The position numbers were made by a program, and so were the translations under genes. Below, in pieces: positions 42,409 through 50,781 of a stretch of 64,000 nt of DNA. Under the pieces are notes generated by a model, which worked only from the letters and a program-made list of their open reading frames with translations, made no database searches and had not been told where the DNA came from. Position 1 is the first letter of the stretch, and each line of letters begins with the position of its first letter. The stretch comes from an uncultured Lachnospiraceae bacterium (GTDB lineage Bacteria; Bacillota; Clostridia; Lachnospirales; Lachnospiraceae). The stretch is taken from NCBI GenBank assembly GCA_910586615.1, contig CAJUJP010000002.1:62001-126000 (forward strand), in the 5' to 3' direction.

Positions 42409-43310
42409 ACGCTCTCCTTTCTGAGTTCACCAAGGTTTGTCAGGCACATCACAAGTACCGTAATGATATAGGGCGCCGTCAGCACAAGCTGGGACGGTAT
42501 GCTGAAGCCCTGAAGCCCCACGGAGAGTGCATCCGCAAAAGCGAAGATCAGGCAGGCGAAAAAGGACTTCAGGGGATCGCCTTTGCCGATTCTTGCCGCT
42601 GATACAGCGAGGAATCCTTTTCCGGCGGACATATTTTCCGTGAACATGGAGATGCCGCACAAGGGCAGGCATGTTCCGGCGGCTCCTGCCAGTACGCCGG
42701 TGACGATCAGAGATGCCCATTTATATTTCAGGACGGAGACACCGGCAGACTGCATGGCTTCTTCGTTGCTGCCCACACCGCGGATTCGCAGCCCGAAAGG
42801 TGTCTTGTACATGACGATCTGGGCGATGATAACCACCAGGAAGGACAGATATACGAGGGTGTTCTGATTATTCAAAATGCTGCCAAGGAACGGTATGCGG
42901 TCCAGAAACGGGATATGGACCGTACCGAAACTTTTGATCCTGGGATCCATGACGGAGCCTCTCGTGTGAAAAATGTTGGACATCAGCAAGGTGGTAAAGC
43001 CCCAGGCACTCAGGTTCATGGCGATGCCGATGACGATCGGGTCGGATTTAAAATGCAGGACAAAAGTACCAAAAACGGCGGACATGACAATGCCGGACAC
43101 AATACCGAACACCAGACCCATCAGGGCATTTTCAAATAAATAGCTTCCCCAGGTGGCAAAGAAAGCGCTTGTGAGCACATAACTTTCCAGCCCGATATTG
43201 AAGATTCTGGCTTTATGGCCGTAGGCGCTCCCCACCGCCGCCAGAGCGATCGGGGCGGACAGGCGGATCATTGCCGACAGAGTGGAAATGCTGAATAATA
43301 GTTGAAGCAT
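42405..43310 (-). CDS. Nucleoside-type ABC transporter permease
   Basis: A 301-residue BPD_transp_2 permease with about eight hydrophobic segments, including GLESYVLTSAFFATWGSY and PFGLRIRGVGSNEEAMQSAGV. This is the second permease type paired with BMP/PnrA-like binding proteins (YufQ/NupC-like group). It is translationally linked to the next gene by a 4-bp overlap and lies 6 bp after the other permease. Confidence 0.9.
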   Translation of the reverse strand: MLQLLFSISTLSAMIRLSAPIALAAVGSAYGHKARIFNIGLESYVLTSAFFATWGSYLFENALMGLVFGIVSGIVMSAVFGTFVLHFKSDPIVIGIAMNLSAWGFTTLLMSNIFHTRGSVMDPRIKSFGTVHIPFLDRIPFLGSILNNQNTLVYLSFLVVIIAQIVMYKTPFGLRIRGVGSNEEAMQSAGVSVLKYKWASLIVTGVLAGAAGTCLPLCGISMFTENMSAGKGFLAVSAARIGKGDPLKSFFACLIFAFADALSVGLQGFSIPSQLVLTAPYIITVLVMCLTNLGELRKESV

Positions 43311-43316
43311 AATGCG

Positions 43317-44408
43317 CTACACCTCCTCTTTCTGTATGCGGAGTTTTCGTATCTGACGTTTTTCCTTGAACTGCCTGAGCAGTGCTTCATAATCTATAGC
43401 TACGAGCAGAACAAACACAGACTGTAAAACCATGACTACAAGCCGGTTGGTGGAAGTGGTCCGTTCCATCTGGAAAGAACCGGCTTTGAGCATCCCCCAG
43501 ATGATGGAAATCAGAATGACAGCCAGGGGGTTGTTTTTGGCAATGGAGGCGATCATGACACCGTCCCATCCCAGATTCAATGCAAAAGCGGGGCGGAATT
43601 TGCCGAAAGCTCCTGTCATTTCTGTGCCGCCGCATACGCCGCTGATAAAACCGCTTAACAGGAAGATCATGATAAAGGTTCTCTTATAGTTGATGCCGCC
43701 GTATTTGGAGAAGCGGAGATTCTCACCCACCTGTTTCAACTCATAGCCTTTGACCGTGTAGCGGTACAGGAGAAAGATAACGACCGCAATGGCGATGGCG
43801 ATAAAAAATGCTGTTGTCGCGCTTGTTTTCGGTATAATGACGGAAAGCCTTGCGGTGGGAAGCATGTCCGGTGTGGCGATGGCATCTGCCAGTTCCGAGG
43901 CGTCGAATCCCATATATTTGAATACAAGATATTCCGTAAATAAATTTGCCGCATAGTTCAGCATCAGGGTACAGATCAGTTCGTTTACATTGAGCTTCAG
44001 TTTTAAGATCGCGGGTATGAACGCGAAAGCCATTCCCGCCAGGCCGCCGATCAGCAGGCATACCGGTATATGAAGAAAACGGGGCAGCGGAAGAGCCGCA
44101 CCTGCAATGGCAGCGGCGAAAGCGCCGAAATACATCTGCCCCTCGATTCCGCAGTTCCAGATACCGGACTTGAAAGCCACAACGGCGGCGATTCCTGTTA
44201 TGATGCTGGGAGTTGCCCAGCGGATCGTGGTGCCGATGGCGCTGGGGCTTCCCACCGACCCGACGATCATTGCCCGCAGGGCTTCCAGAGGGCTGTTTCC
44301 TTGAGAGAGGATTATGACTGCCCCGATAACCATGACAAGAATAACAGCGATAAAGTATTTCATGATTTCCAATAGGGTTGTTTGTGATAATTTAAACTTT
44401 ATCTTCAT
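43317..44408 (-). CDS. Nucleoside-type ABC transporter permease
   Basis: A 363-residue BPD_transp_2 permease of the YufP type, with the GSPSAIGTTIRWATPSIITGIAAVVAFKSG region, GIEGQMYFGAF, and ELKQVGENLRFSKYGGINYKR. It has 8-10 hydrophobic segments. The ATG at 44408 follows GGAG by six bases; the longer frame to 44531 overlaps the ATPase gene and lacks support. It forms the transport channel with the other permease. Confidence 0.9.
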   Translation of the reverse strand: MKIKFKLSQTTLLEIMKYFIAVILVMVIGAVIILSQGNSPLEALRAMIVGSVGSPSAIGTTIRWATPSIITGIAAVVAFKSGIWNCGIEGQMYFGAFAAAIAGAALPLPRFLHIPVCLLIGGLAGMAFAFIPAILKLKLNVNELICTLMLNYAANLFTEYLVFKYMGFDASELADAIATPDMLPTARLSVIIPKTSATTAFFIAIAIAVVIFLLYRYTVKGYELKQVGENLRFSKYGGINYKRTFIMIFLLSGFISGVCGGTEMTGAFGKFRPAFALNLGWDGVMIASIAKNNPLAVILISIIWGMLKAGSFQMERTTSTNRLVVMVLQSVFVLLVAIDYEALLRQFKEKRQIRKLRIQKEEV

Positions 44409-44427
44409 GCTTTTCTCCATTTCTATA

Positions 44428-45963
44428 CTACTTTTTGCACATCTGCGAGTTTGAGCCGCCCAGCATATACAATCCGATGGTTTTTTCATCCAGATCTGGC
44501 GTGTTTTCCAGGTCCGCGGCGATTCCGCCATTGTACATGACCAGGATCCGGTCTGATAATTCCATGACTTCTCCCAGTTCGTGGCTGACTAACAGTACGG
44601 AAACACCCTGTTGTGCAATGTCGATGATTTTCTGCCATATAAACTCGATGGCACCTACGTCGATGCCGCGGGTGGGGTCCTCGATGATGAGCAGGTCGTT
44701 ATTTTGGGCAAACTCCCGCCCGACAATGGTTTTCTGGATATTTCCGCCGGACAGATCGCCGATTTTGTTATGAATATCCTGCACCTTGACCTGATAGTTT
44801 TCTACGACAGAGCCGGTAAACGCCGCGGCTTCCTCTTTGCCAAGCAGCCAGGGTATCCGGAACTTGTGGGCAACGTGGTATCCCATAATGCAGTTTTCGA
44901 TCAAAGTGCCGTTGACGTTACATCCGGTGGAAATGCGGTCCTGAGGCACATAGCCGATCTTCTTCTCCCGCTTCCGGCGCGGCGCAGCCATAGTGATGTC
45001 CTCACCTTTATAGAGGATGGTGCCGCCGGCGGGACTGCGGAGGCCGAATATTGCCTCGATCAGTTCACTCTGGCCTGAACCGGCAACACCGGCAATGCCA
45101 AGGATCTCACCTTTTCGGACAGAGAAAGAGACGTGCTTTACTTTTTCTGTGCCGTCGCTGCCAAGGGCGGTAAGATCGTCGACGGTAAGCACAGGTTCTG
45201 CAATCTGCTTTTCCTGTTTTTTTGTATTAAAAAGTACCTGCCGTCCTACCATGAGGTTGGCGAGGCCGTGTTCGTCTGTTTCATCCGGCCGGAGATTTCC
45301 GGTGACCACACCGTTTTTCAGTACCGTGATATAGTCTGAGATCTCCATGACTTCTTTCAGCTTGTGGGTGATCAGAATGACGGTTTTCCCCTGTCTGGTC
45401 AGGTATCGGATTGCCTGAAAAAGTCCTTCGATTCCCTGAGGCGTCAATACGGATGTGGGTTCGTCAAGAATGATGATCTGAGCACCTTTGTACAGGACTT
45501 TGACGATCTCCACCTGCTGCAGAAGGGATACCGGAAGCTCGGAGACCCTTTTGTCAAGAGGAATGGAAAATCCGTACTTTTCTGCAATTTCCAGAATGTC
45601 TTTTGCGGCCTGCTTTTTATCCAGAAATCCCCCGTATTTTTTTGTCTCATATCCCATCATGAGGTTTTCCAGCACGGTCAGTTCGGGAAAAAGCATGAAT
45701 TCCTGATGTACCATGCCGATACCGCATTTCGTCGCGTCGTTGGGATTCCGGAAAACGGCGTGTTTTCCTTTCACATAGATTTCGCCTCTGTCGGGTTTGT
45801 AAATGCCGGAAATAATGTTCATCAATGTACTTTTGCCGGCACCGTTCTCACCGATGACGGAATGGACGGTGCCGCGCCTTACGCTGAGACTGACGTCATC
45901 ATTGGCGGTAAGGCTGCCGAAGTATTTACAGATATGTTTTGCTTCCAGAATGATGTCTTCCAT
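44428..45963 (-). CDS. Nucleoside-type ABC transporter ATPase (two ATP domains)
   Basis: A 511-residue double ABC ATPase, as in RbsA/YufO. The first domain (about 1-240) has Walker A GENGAGKST, signature LPVSLLQQVEI and Walker B IIILDEPTSVL. The second (about 255-505) has a degenerate Walker A GVAGSGQSE, usual for this family, LSGGNIQKTIVGRE and LLIIEDPTRGID. It energises uptake of the solute bound by the BMP lipoprotein. It is separated from that gene by a 66-bp gap with a strong hairpin. Confidence 0.94.
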   Translation of the reverse strand: MEDIILEAKHICKYFGSLTANDDVSLSVRRGTVHSVIGENGAGKSTLMNIISGIYKPDRGEIYVKGKHAVFRNPNDATKCGIGMVHQEFMLFPELTVLENLMMGYETKKYGGFLDKKQAAKDILEIAEKYGFSIPLDKRVSELPVSLLQQVEIVKVLYKGAQIIILDEPTSVLTPQGIEGLFQAIRYLTRQGKTVILITHKLKEVMEISDYITVLKNGVVTGNLRPDETDEHGLANLMVGRQVLFNTKKQEKQIAEPVLTVDDLTALGSDGTEKVKHVSFSVRKGEILGIAGVAGSGQSELIEAIFGLRSPAGGTILYKGEDITMAAPRRKREKKIGYVPQDRISTGCNVNGTLIENCIMGYHVAHKFRIPWLLGKEEAAAFTGSVVENYQVKVQDIHNKIGDLSGGNIQKTIVGREFAQNNDLLIIEDPTRGIDVGAIEFIWQKIIDIAQQGVSVLLVSHELGEVMELSDRILVMYNGGIAADLENTPDLDEKTIGLYMLGGSNSQMCKK

Positions 45964-45983
45964 AACTACCTCCTCTGCTAAAA

Positions 45984-46022
45984 ATAACCTCCGGCGGCAC
46001 GGAAATGCTCTCCGGAGGTTAT
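45984..46022 (-). terminator. Intercistronic hairpin/attenuator between binding protein and ATPase
   Basis: Perfect 11-bp arms (ATAACCTCCGG and CCGGAGGTTAT) with a 17-base loop; on the minus strand the distal arm is followed by TTTTTAG. It would partly terminate or stabilise the 3' end of the binding-protein mRNA, a common way to keep binding protein above permease levels. Confidence 0.75.
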
Positions 46023-46029
46023 GATCCTT

Positions 46030-47106
46030 TTACGCTGCTGTATCTGCAGTGACATCAATCTCACCGGAGTTGATGCCCTCGATCACTTCCGTTACGGTGT
46101 TTTGGAGTTCTTCCGACAGGTTGTTAAATTCAATTTCCGTGTAAAGTGACAGTCCGTAGGAGAGGCCGTAAACTTTGTCGCCGCTCTCGAATGTTCCTTT
46201 GAAAGATGCGTCACCTTCCATGTACAGCGCTTCGTCGATGGGTTTTAATGCCGACCAGATGACGCAGTCGCTGACATCGCCCTGGTAGTCGTCACTTCCG
46301 ATACATTTGATTCCCATTTCCTCGCAGCCGGAGATAACGCCCAGACCGCTCTGGGAGGCGGACTGGAAAATAATGTCCACGCCTTCATTCTGGATCATCA
46401 GTTTTGCAACTTCCTGTCCTTTGACCGGATCCTGGTCGTCACCCACATAGGCAACTGCCACTTCCACAGTGGGATCGGCGTAATGAACGCCGTGGATATA
46501 GCCGTCTCTGAATTTTCGGCTGACGGGCCTGTCCGCATGGGCAATAAATCCGACTTTCTTGTTTTCAGTTGTATTTGCAGCTACGATGCCGGCAATAAAA
46601 GCTGCCTCTGAAGGGTCTACGGATACGGAACTCACATTAGGCTCATCGGTCTGCATATCCACATCACAGAGTACAAAATTGGTGTCAGGATATTCCGGTG
46701 CCAGCCTGAGTGCGATCTCAGACAAGTCGCCCCACATCAGATATACCGGATTTGCGCCCATGTCTGCCATGGCTCTGACCTGATCCTCGTATTCCGCACT
46801 GTCCAGTGTTTCCACGGTTCTTAAGGTAGCGCCCTGCTCCTCGGCCAGCCGGTCCAGTCCTTTGATGGAAAGAGCGATAAAGGGATCCCCTACTGTGGCG
46901 GGAACAAGCAGGCCGATGGTCTTATCTTTTTCTTCCGGTGTGCCGGCAGGATCTGCCTCCGGCTGGTTATCCTGTGCCGGTGCGTCTGTGCTCTTTGAAT
47001 CCGCGGCGGGAGCAGCAGGCGTCTGAGGCTTTGAACCGCATCCTGCCAGACAGCCGGCCATCAGTGCCATACTCAATAAAACTGCTGTGATTCTTTTACT
47101 TTTCAT
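46030..47106 (-). CDS. BMP-family ABC transporter binding lipoprotein
   Basis: A 358-residue lipoprotein with signal peptide and lipobox LAGC (Cys22), a linker of Pro, Ala, Asp and Glu, and a BMP (PnrA/Med-like) domain from about residue 63 (TIGLLVPATVGDPFIALSIKGLD), including the DVDM and DPSEAAFIAGIVAA segments. PnrA-type proteins bind purine nucleosides and related ribosides. The context (two YufP/Q-type permeases, RbsA-like ATPase, ribokinase) fits a ribosylated ligand; the ligand itself is not determined by sequence. Confidence 0.9.
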   Translation of the reverse strand: MKSKRITAVLLSMALMAGCLAGCGSKPQTPAAPAADSKSTDAPAQDNQPEADPAGTPEEKDKTIGLLVPATVGDPFIALSIKGLDRLAEEQGATLRTVETLDSAEYEDQVRAMADMGANPVYLMWGDLSEIALRLAPEYPDTNFVLCDVDMQTDEPNVSSVSVDPSEAAFIAGIVAANTTENKKVGFIAHADRPVSRKFRDGYIHGVHYADPTVEVAVAYVGDDQDPVKGQEVAKLMIQNEGVDIIFQSASQSGLGVISGCEEMGIKCIGSDDYQGDVSDCVIWSALKPIDEALYMEGDASFKGTFESGDKVYGLSYGLSLYTEIEFNNLSEELQNTVTEVIEGINSGEIDVTADTAA

Positions 47107-47199
47107 AATGTGTCCTCCTTATGGTGAAAAAAAGTTGCGGGGTTCCGAGTATGCCGGGATTGCAGTATCTTTTTGCATACTCATGGTCTTGCAGGCGGA

Positions 47200-48615
47200 T
47201 TAGTCCGCTTTTGTATATTTCATGACGGCTTTTAAAGTCTTTTCGGACAGTGAAGTGATGGACTGGCTTTCCATTGTTCTCACATAGGTATCAAGCCGGT
47301 CTTTCAGAGGATCCGTAAACTTCCGGTCAAGTGCGTTACAACCCAGCATAACGCCGTATGCATGTCCGATGGGGCCTCCGGTGCAGTCATTGTCCTGTCC
47401 TGCCATCATCAATATCGTCATTGCCTTCTGGAAGTCGTTTCCGGCAAAATAGACTGCCACCACTTCTGCGGCAAGGTTCGGGTAAGTATGTACCCAGTTA
47501 TATTCTTTGTATTTTGCCTCACACAATTCACACGCCTGCCTGTAGTTGTCCGATGTTTCGCAGGCTTTATAAGCAAAATCAAGTACGGAATAGAATTCAC
47601 TGTCTTTCGGCACAGTTTTCACGGCTTTATACAGAACGGCCCGCATATCTGTCTCCACGTAAGCCATGGAAACCATAACTGCGTTAAAAACCTCAGCCAG
47701 AATACCGTTATTGTGGTGGGATATCCTGCCGTCCGTCCAGGCTAATCTGGCCGCCTCACGGGGATTACCCGGCGCCAGCGCTCCGCAGACCGCGGCCCGC
47801 ATGGCGGCGCCGATCATCTCCCGGTAGGGGTTGGCAAGATATCCGCTTTCCGGCGGATAGATTCCGTGGCGAAGATGGTTGAGCGCCACTTCCTCGGCGG
47901 TATAGGCGAAAGGGATGTAGCCGACCCACCGGTCAGCGATATCTTCCGATGTGATGTGGAACCCTTTTTCGCAGAATGCGTCTAACAGCGCAAGCTCAAA
48001 GGTGATGTCATCGTTCAATGTCTCCGGCGGTTTCACATAATCCGTGATCTCTCCGAATACTTCCCAGATTCTGGATGATTTAAAGCCTTCCACAGCCGTT
48101 CCGAGAGCGGAGCCGATAATCTCGCCCAGCCAGCCGCCATGGATCTGCTCAAACAATTTGTCCCTGTCGGGCAGACGGTAGCCGGGATATTCAGGAAATT
48201 CCACGGCTTTCTCATACTGTTCAAAGGTCTCATAAACGGTGTAAGACCAGTAGGGATGTCCGGGGATTTTTTCCGCCTCTGTCAATGCTTTGAATACTTG
48301 TGCATTGATGATCTGCAGCCGGATCAGTTCACCTTTTGATATGGCGTCGAAAGCATCCGGGATCAGACGTTCGGCTTTCTCCACGTCGTATCCCATATTT
48401 TTCATGCTGGATATGGCTCCCAGCATTTTGGAGTAGGGCGCTTTGGATTCCGGCAGCGGTTTTTTCCATGCGCCTTTACCGTTTTCCAGCATCTGTGCCG
48501 CTTCTTCCAGCATTTTACCTTCCAGAAGACTGTCCCACTGGATCAGGTCTGTTCTGTCTTTTACGGGCACTGCCGCGCAGAACATTTCATAATCGTATTC
48601 CCATGCGTGTTTCAT
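47200..48615 (-). CDS. ADP-ribosylglycohydrolase-family protein
   Basis: A 471-residue protein. The first ~155 residues are a helical extension; the rest is an ADP-ribosylglycohydrolase (ARH/DraG) domain: GGWLGEIIGSALGTAVEGF (about 160-178), metal-binding NDDITFEL (Asp202, Asp203), AARLAWTDGRISHHNNGI, and the C-terminal metal motif as GQDNDCTGG, in place of the usual GGDTDT. These proteins cleave N- or O-glycosidic bonds to ribose using Mg. In a transporter operon with ribokinase, a role as a small-molecule N-ribosyl hydrolase is more likely than protein de-ADP-ribosylation. Confidence 0.88.
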   Translation of the reverse strand: MKHAWEYDYEMFCAAVPVKDRTDLIQWDSLLEGKMLEEAAQMLENGKGAWKKPLPESKAPYSKMLGAISSMKNMGYDVEKAERLIPDAFDAISKGELIRLQIINAQVFKALTEAEKIPGHPYWSYTVYETFEQYEKAVEFPEYPGYRLPDRDKLFEQIHGGWLGEIIGSALGTAVEGFKSSRIWEVFGEITDYVKPPETLNDDITFELALLDAFCEKGFHITSEDIADRWVGYIPFAYTAEEVALNHLRHGIYPPESGYLANPYREMIGAAMRAAVCGALAPGNPREAARLAWTDGRISHHNNGILAEVFNAVMVSMAYVETDMRAVLYKAVKTVPKDSEFYSVLDFAYKACETSDNYRQACELCEAKYKEYNWVHTYPNLAAEVVAVYFAGNDFQKAMTILMMAGQDNDCTGGPIGHAYGVMLGCNALDRKFTDPLKDRLDTYVRTMESQSITSLSEKTLKAVMKYTKAD

Positions 48616-48658
48616 GTTTGTAGCTGTACTCCTTTCCTGAATGTGAATGATGGTGTAA

Positions 48659-48682
48659 GATTGAAAATTAAAATTTTCAATC
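48659..48682. promoter_or_regulatory. Perfect AT-rich inverted repeat
   Basis: Perfect 11-bp arms GATTGAAAATT and AATTTTCAATC separated by AA. It lies in the 156-bp gap upstream of the ADP-ribosylglycohydrolase-family gene. A 9-base direct repeat ATGGTGTAA flanks it at about 48650 and 48738. It may be an operator; no T-run makes it a terminator. Confidence 0.5.
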
Positions 48683-48771
48683 GCGAGATTTGTGTCTGCG
48701 TGCTGCTTGCCACAAACTCGTTTATGCGCAAAAAGCAGCGCAGAAATGGTGTAAAAATGACTGTACTCTTT

Positions 48772-49566
48772 TTATATGCTTTCCTCCTGCATGTTCTTTA
48801 GATGGGCAGCAATGCTTCTGACTGCATATTCTGCGATGATCCTGCCTTTTTCAGCGGATGACGAGGCCGCGGAAGACAGGATGCCCGCAGGAGGTATGTC
48901 TCCGGTTTTGGGCGGGTATCTGTGGTAAAACGGGACTTTCACGGACTCCGCCAGTGCGGGAAGAGGACTTCTCACAAGTTCCGGCCTGAAATACATCATC
49001 AGTGAGGTTTCCGTGACCGCCGCATGTTCCAGATCCCATCCGGGAAAAGGTTCTTCGTCGAAGACCTGGCCGATGATTTCCTCCGGCAGACAGTCCCACC
49101 AGTTTGTCTCCCAAAGAGTAACCTGCTCTTTGTATCTGGCAGAACACAGATCCATTGCCTCCAGGATAAACGGCTCGTTTTCGTAGTGGGCGTTAAACAA
49201 AAGGATCTTTTGAAAACCGTCCCGCACAAACTCATCAATCAGATCCTGTATAAGAAGCTGCAGTGTGTGCCCGTTCAGGTCTATGGTTCCCGGAAAAAGC
49301 GGCCCGCCCCCGCTGAAGGGTTTGGATTTGTATCCGTAACTCAGCGCCGGCGCTGCCAGTCCGTTTAGCTGTCCGGCGATGCGAAAGGAAAATTCTTCCG
49401 CCAGAACAGTGTCCACACACAGGGGCAGATGAGGGCCGTGCTGTTCGGTGGAACCTATGGGGATAATCAGGATATCCCCCGTCCGGGCGGCGTATTCTTC
49501 CCAGGTCATGTTTTTCATGAGGAGTGAGGTGTGTGTGTTTGCTGTGTTGTCTCTTGTCTGATTCAT
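48772..49566 (-). CDS. Creatininase-family amidohydrolase
   Basis: A 264-residue creatininase-family protein. The conserved metal-binding and active-site segments are present: IPIGSTEQHGPHLPL (Glu and His), DTVLAEE, PGTIDLNG, LFNAHYEN, and DLEHAAVTETS. Known members hydrolyse creatinine, 2-amino-5-formylamino-6-ribosylaminopyrimidinone (ArfB) and other cyclic or formyl amides, usually with two metals. Here it probably opens an amide bond in the imported compound. The start at 49566 gives MNQTRDN and follows GGGAGGTAACAA. It lies between the ribokinase and glycohydrolase genes. Confidence 0.87.
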   Translation of the reverse strand: MNQTRDNTANTHTSLLMKNMTWEEYAARTGDILIIPIGSTEQHGPHLPLCVDTVLAEEFSFRIAGQLNGLAAPALSYGYKSKPFSGGGPLFPGTIDLNGHTLQLLIQDLIDEFVRDGFQKILLFNAHYENEPFILEAMDLCSARYKEQVTLWETNWWDCLPEEIIGQVFDEEPFPGWDLEHAAVTETSLMMYFRPELVRSPLPALAESVKVPFYHRYPPKTGDIPPAGILSSAASSSAEKGRIIAEYAVRSIAAHLKNMQEESI

Positions 49567-49662
49567 TTGTTACCTCCCGGCAGCGTTGACATGTACCCGG
49601 GGTCTGTTTTCCGGTCATGTGTCAGACAGCTGCTTTTCTTATGGTATAGAAAATTTCTCTGC

Positions 49663-50601
49663 TTATCCGAGTTCGCGAAGCGAATCCTGTAAACGGGCCT
49701 GGCTCATTTTCATCATCATCTCCCGGTGGACCTCTTCATACGCAGGTATGCTTGGAGATGCACCGTGCCTGCCCACCGATAAAGCGCTTGCAAGGGCGGC
49801 ATATTTCATGGCTTCTCCGGGCTGCTTTCCACGGGCGATGCCTGCAAGGAAATATCCTGTAAAAGTATCCCCGGCTCCGGTGGTGTCAATCACCTCTGCA
49901 GGAAAGATTTCCTGATGAAAGAATTCTTTCTCGTCCATATAGCAGGAACCCCGGCTGCCCAGTGTGAGGACGACAACGGCCTGAGGATATTTGGAGTGCA
50001 GCTTCTTCAGGATTTCATCCGGGTTTTCCGAATCTGTGCCTGCCAGCTTTCGGCCTTCCACTTCATTGAGAATGAGATAATCCACTTTCCGCAGGTCACA
50101 TTGTTCTATGGAACTGCTTATGGGAGAGGGGTTAAAAACTACGGTCATTCCTTTTTCTCCGGCCTTCTCGATGGCGTAGGGCACATTGGATATTTCATTT
50201 TGTAAAAGAAGCATGTCTTCCCGGTTAAAATGTTCCAGAACTTCATCTATGTATTCCGGTGTCACGTCGCTGTTTGCGCCGCCGAAGATCATGATCTTGT
50301 TCTGCCCTTCGTGGTTGACCTGTATGACTGCGTGCCCTGAGGGCTTTTGGCTTTTGCGGATCAACTCTGTTTTCACGCCCGCCCCGGCAAGTGTTTCCGA
50401 CAAAATGTTTCCGTCCTGTCCGATACAGCCTGCGTGGAATACGTCGGCGCCGGCTCTGGCCAGAGCGATGGACTGGTTCAGCCCCTTGCCGCCGCAGAAT
50501 TCTCCATGGGTCGTTGCCTGAATGGTTTCACCTGCTTCTGCGTAGTGATTCACGCTGTAAGTTTTGTCGATGTTTAAGGAGCCCAGATTCAGTATTTTCA
50601 T
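49663..50601 (-). CDS. Ribokinase (PfkB family)
   Basis: A 312-residue PfkB sugar kinase: N-terminal LNLGSLNIDKTY, substrate motif FCGGKGLNQSIALARAGADV, LILNEVEG, and the C-terminal catalytic DTTGAGDTFTGYF with base Asp. It best fits ribokinase, converting ribose to ribose 5-phosphate. The ATG at 50601 has GGAGG upstream; the frame opens at 50679 without support. It is the first gene of the minus-strand operon, and a second kinase domain is encoded divergently. Confidence 0.88.
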   Translation of the reverse strand: MKILNLGSLNIDKTYSVNHYAEAGETIQATTHGEFCGGKGLNQSIALARAGADVFHAGCIGQDGNILSETLAGAGVKTELIRKSQKPSGHAVIQVNHEGQNKIMIFGGANSDVTPEYIDEVLEHFNREDMLLLQNEISNVPYAIEKAGEKGMTVVFNPSPISSSIEQCDLRKVDYLILNEVEGRKLAGTDSENPDEILKKLHSKYPQAVVVLTLGSRGSCYMDEKEFFHQEIFPAEVIDTTGAGDTFTGYFLAGIARGKQPGEAMKYAALASALSVGRHGASPSIPAYEEVHREMMMKMSQARLQDSLRELG

Positions 50602-50647
50602 GCATCCTCCTAAGGAAAATATTTTCCGAAACAGTTTTCTTATACAC

Positions 50648-50676
50648 AAGATACCATCAGACGAACTTATTGTCAA
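50648..50676 (-). promoter_or_regulatory. Promoter of ribokinase operon
   Basis: On the minus strand TTGACA (50671-50676), a 17-bp spacer and TATCTT (50648-50653). It would drive the eight-gene operon from 50601 down to 41923. Confidence 0.7.
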
Positions 50677-50722
50677 CAACTTTTGTGCATTTTACATAAT
50701 TTGTCTGTCAGTCAGAACTCTC

Positions 50723-50751
50723 TTTTCATTTTGTATGATTTCACTTATAAT
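50723..50751 (+). promoter_or_regulatory. Promoter of LacI-kinase fusion gene
   Basis: TATAAT (50746-50751) with TTTTCA 17 bp upstream (50723-50728), about 30 bases before the start codon. The two divergent promoters are about 46 bp apart, a fitting place for a shared operator. Confidence 0.6.
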
Positions 50752-50781
50752 AGACTTACAGCGATAAGGAGGGACGGTTTC

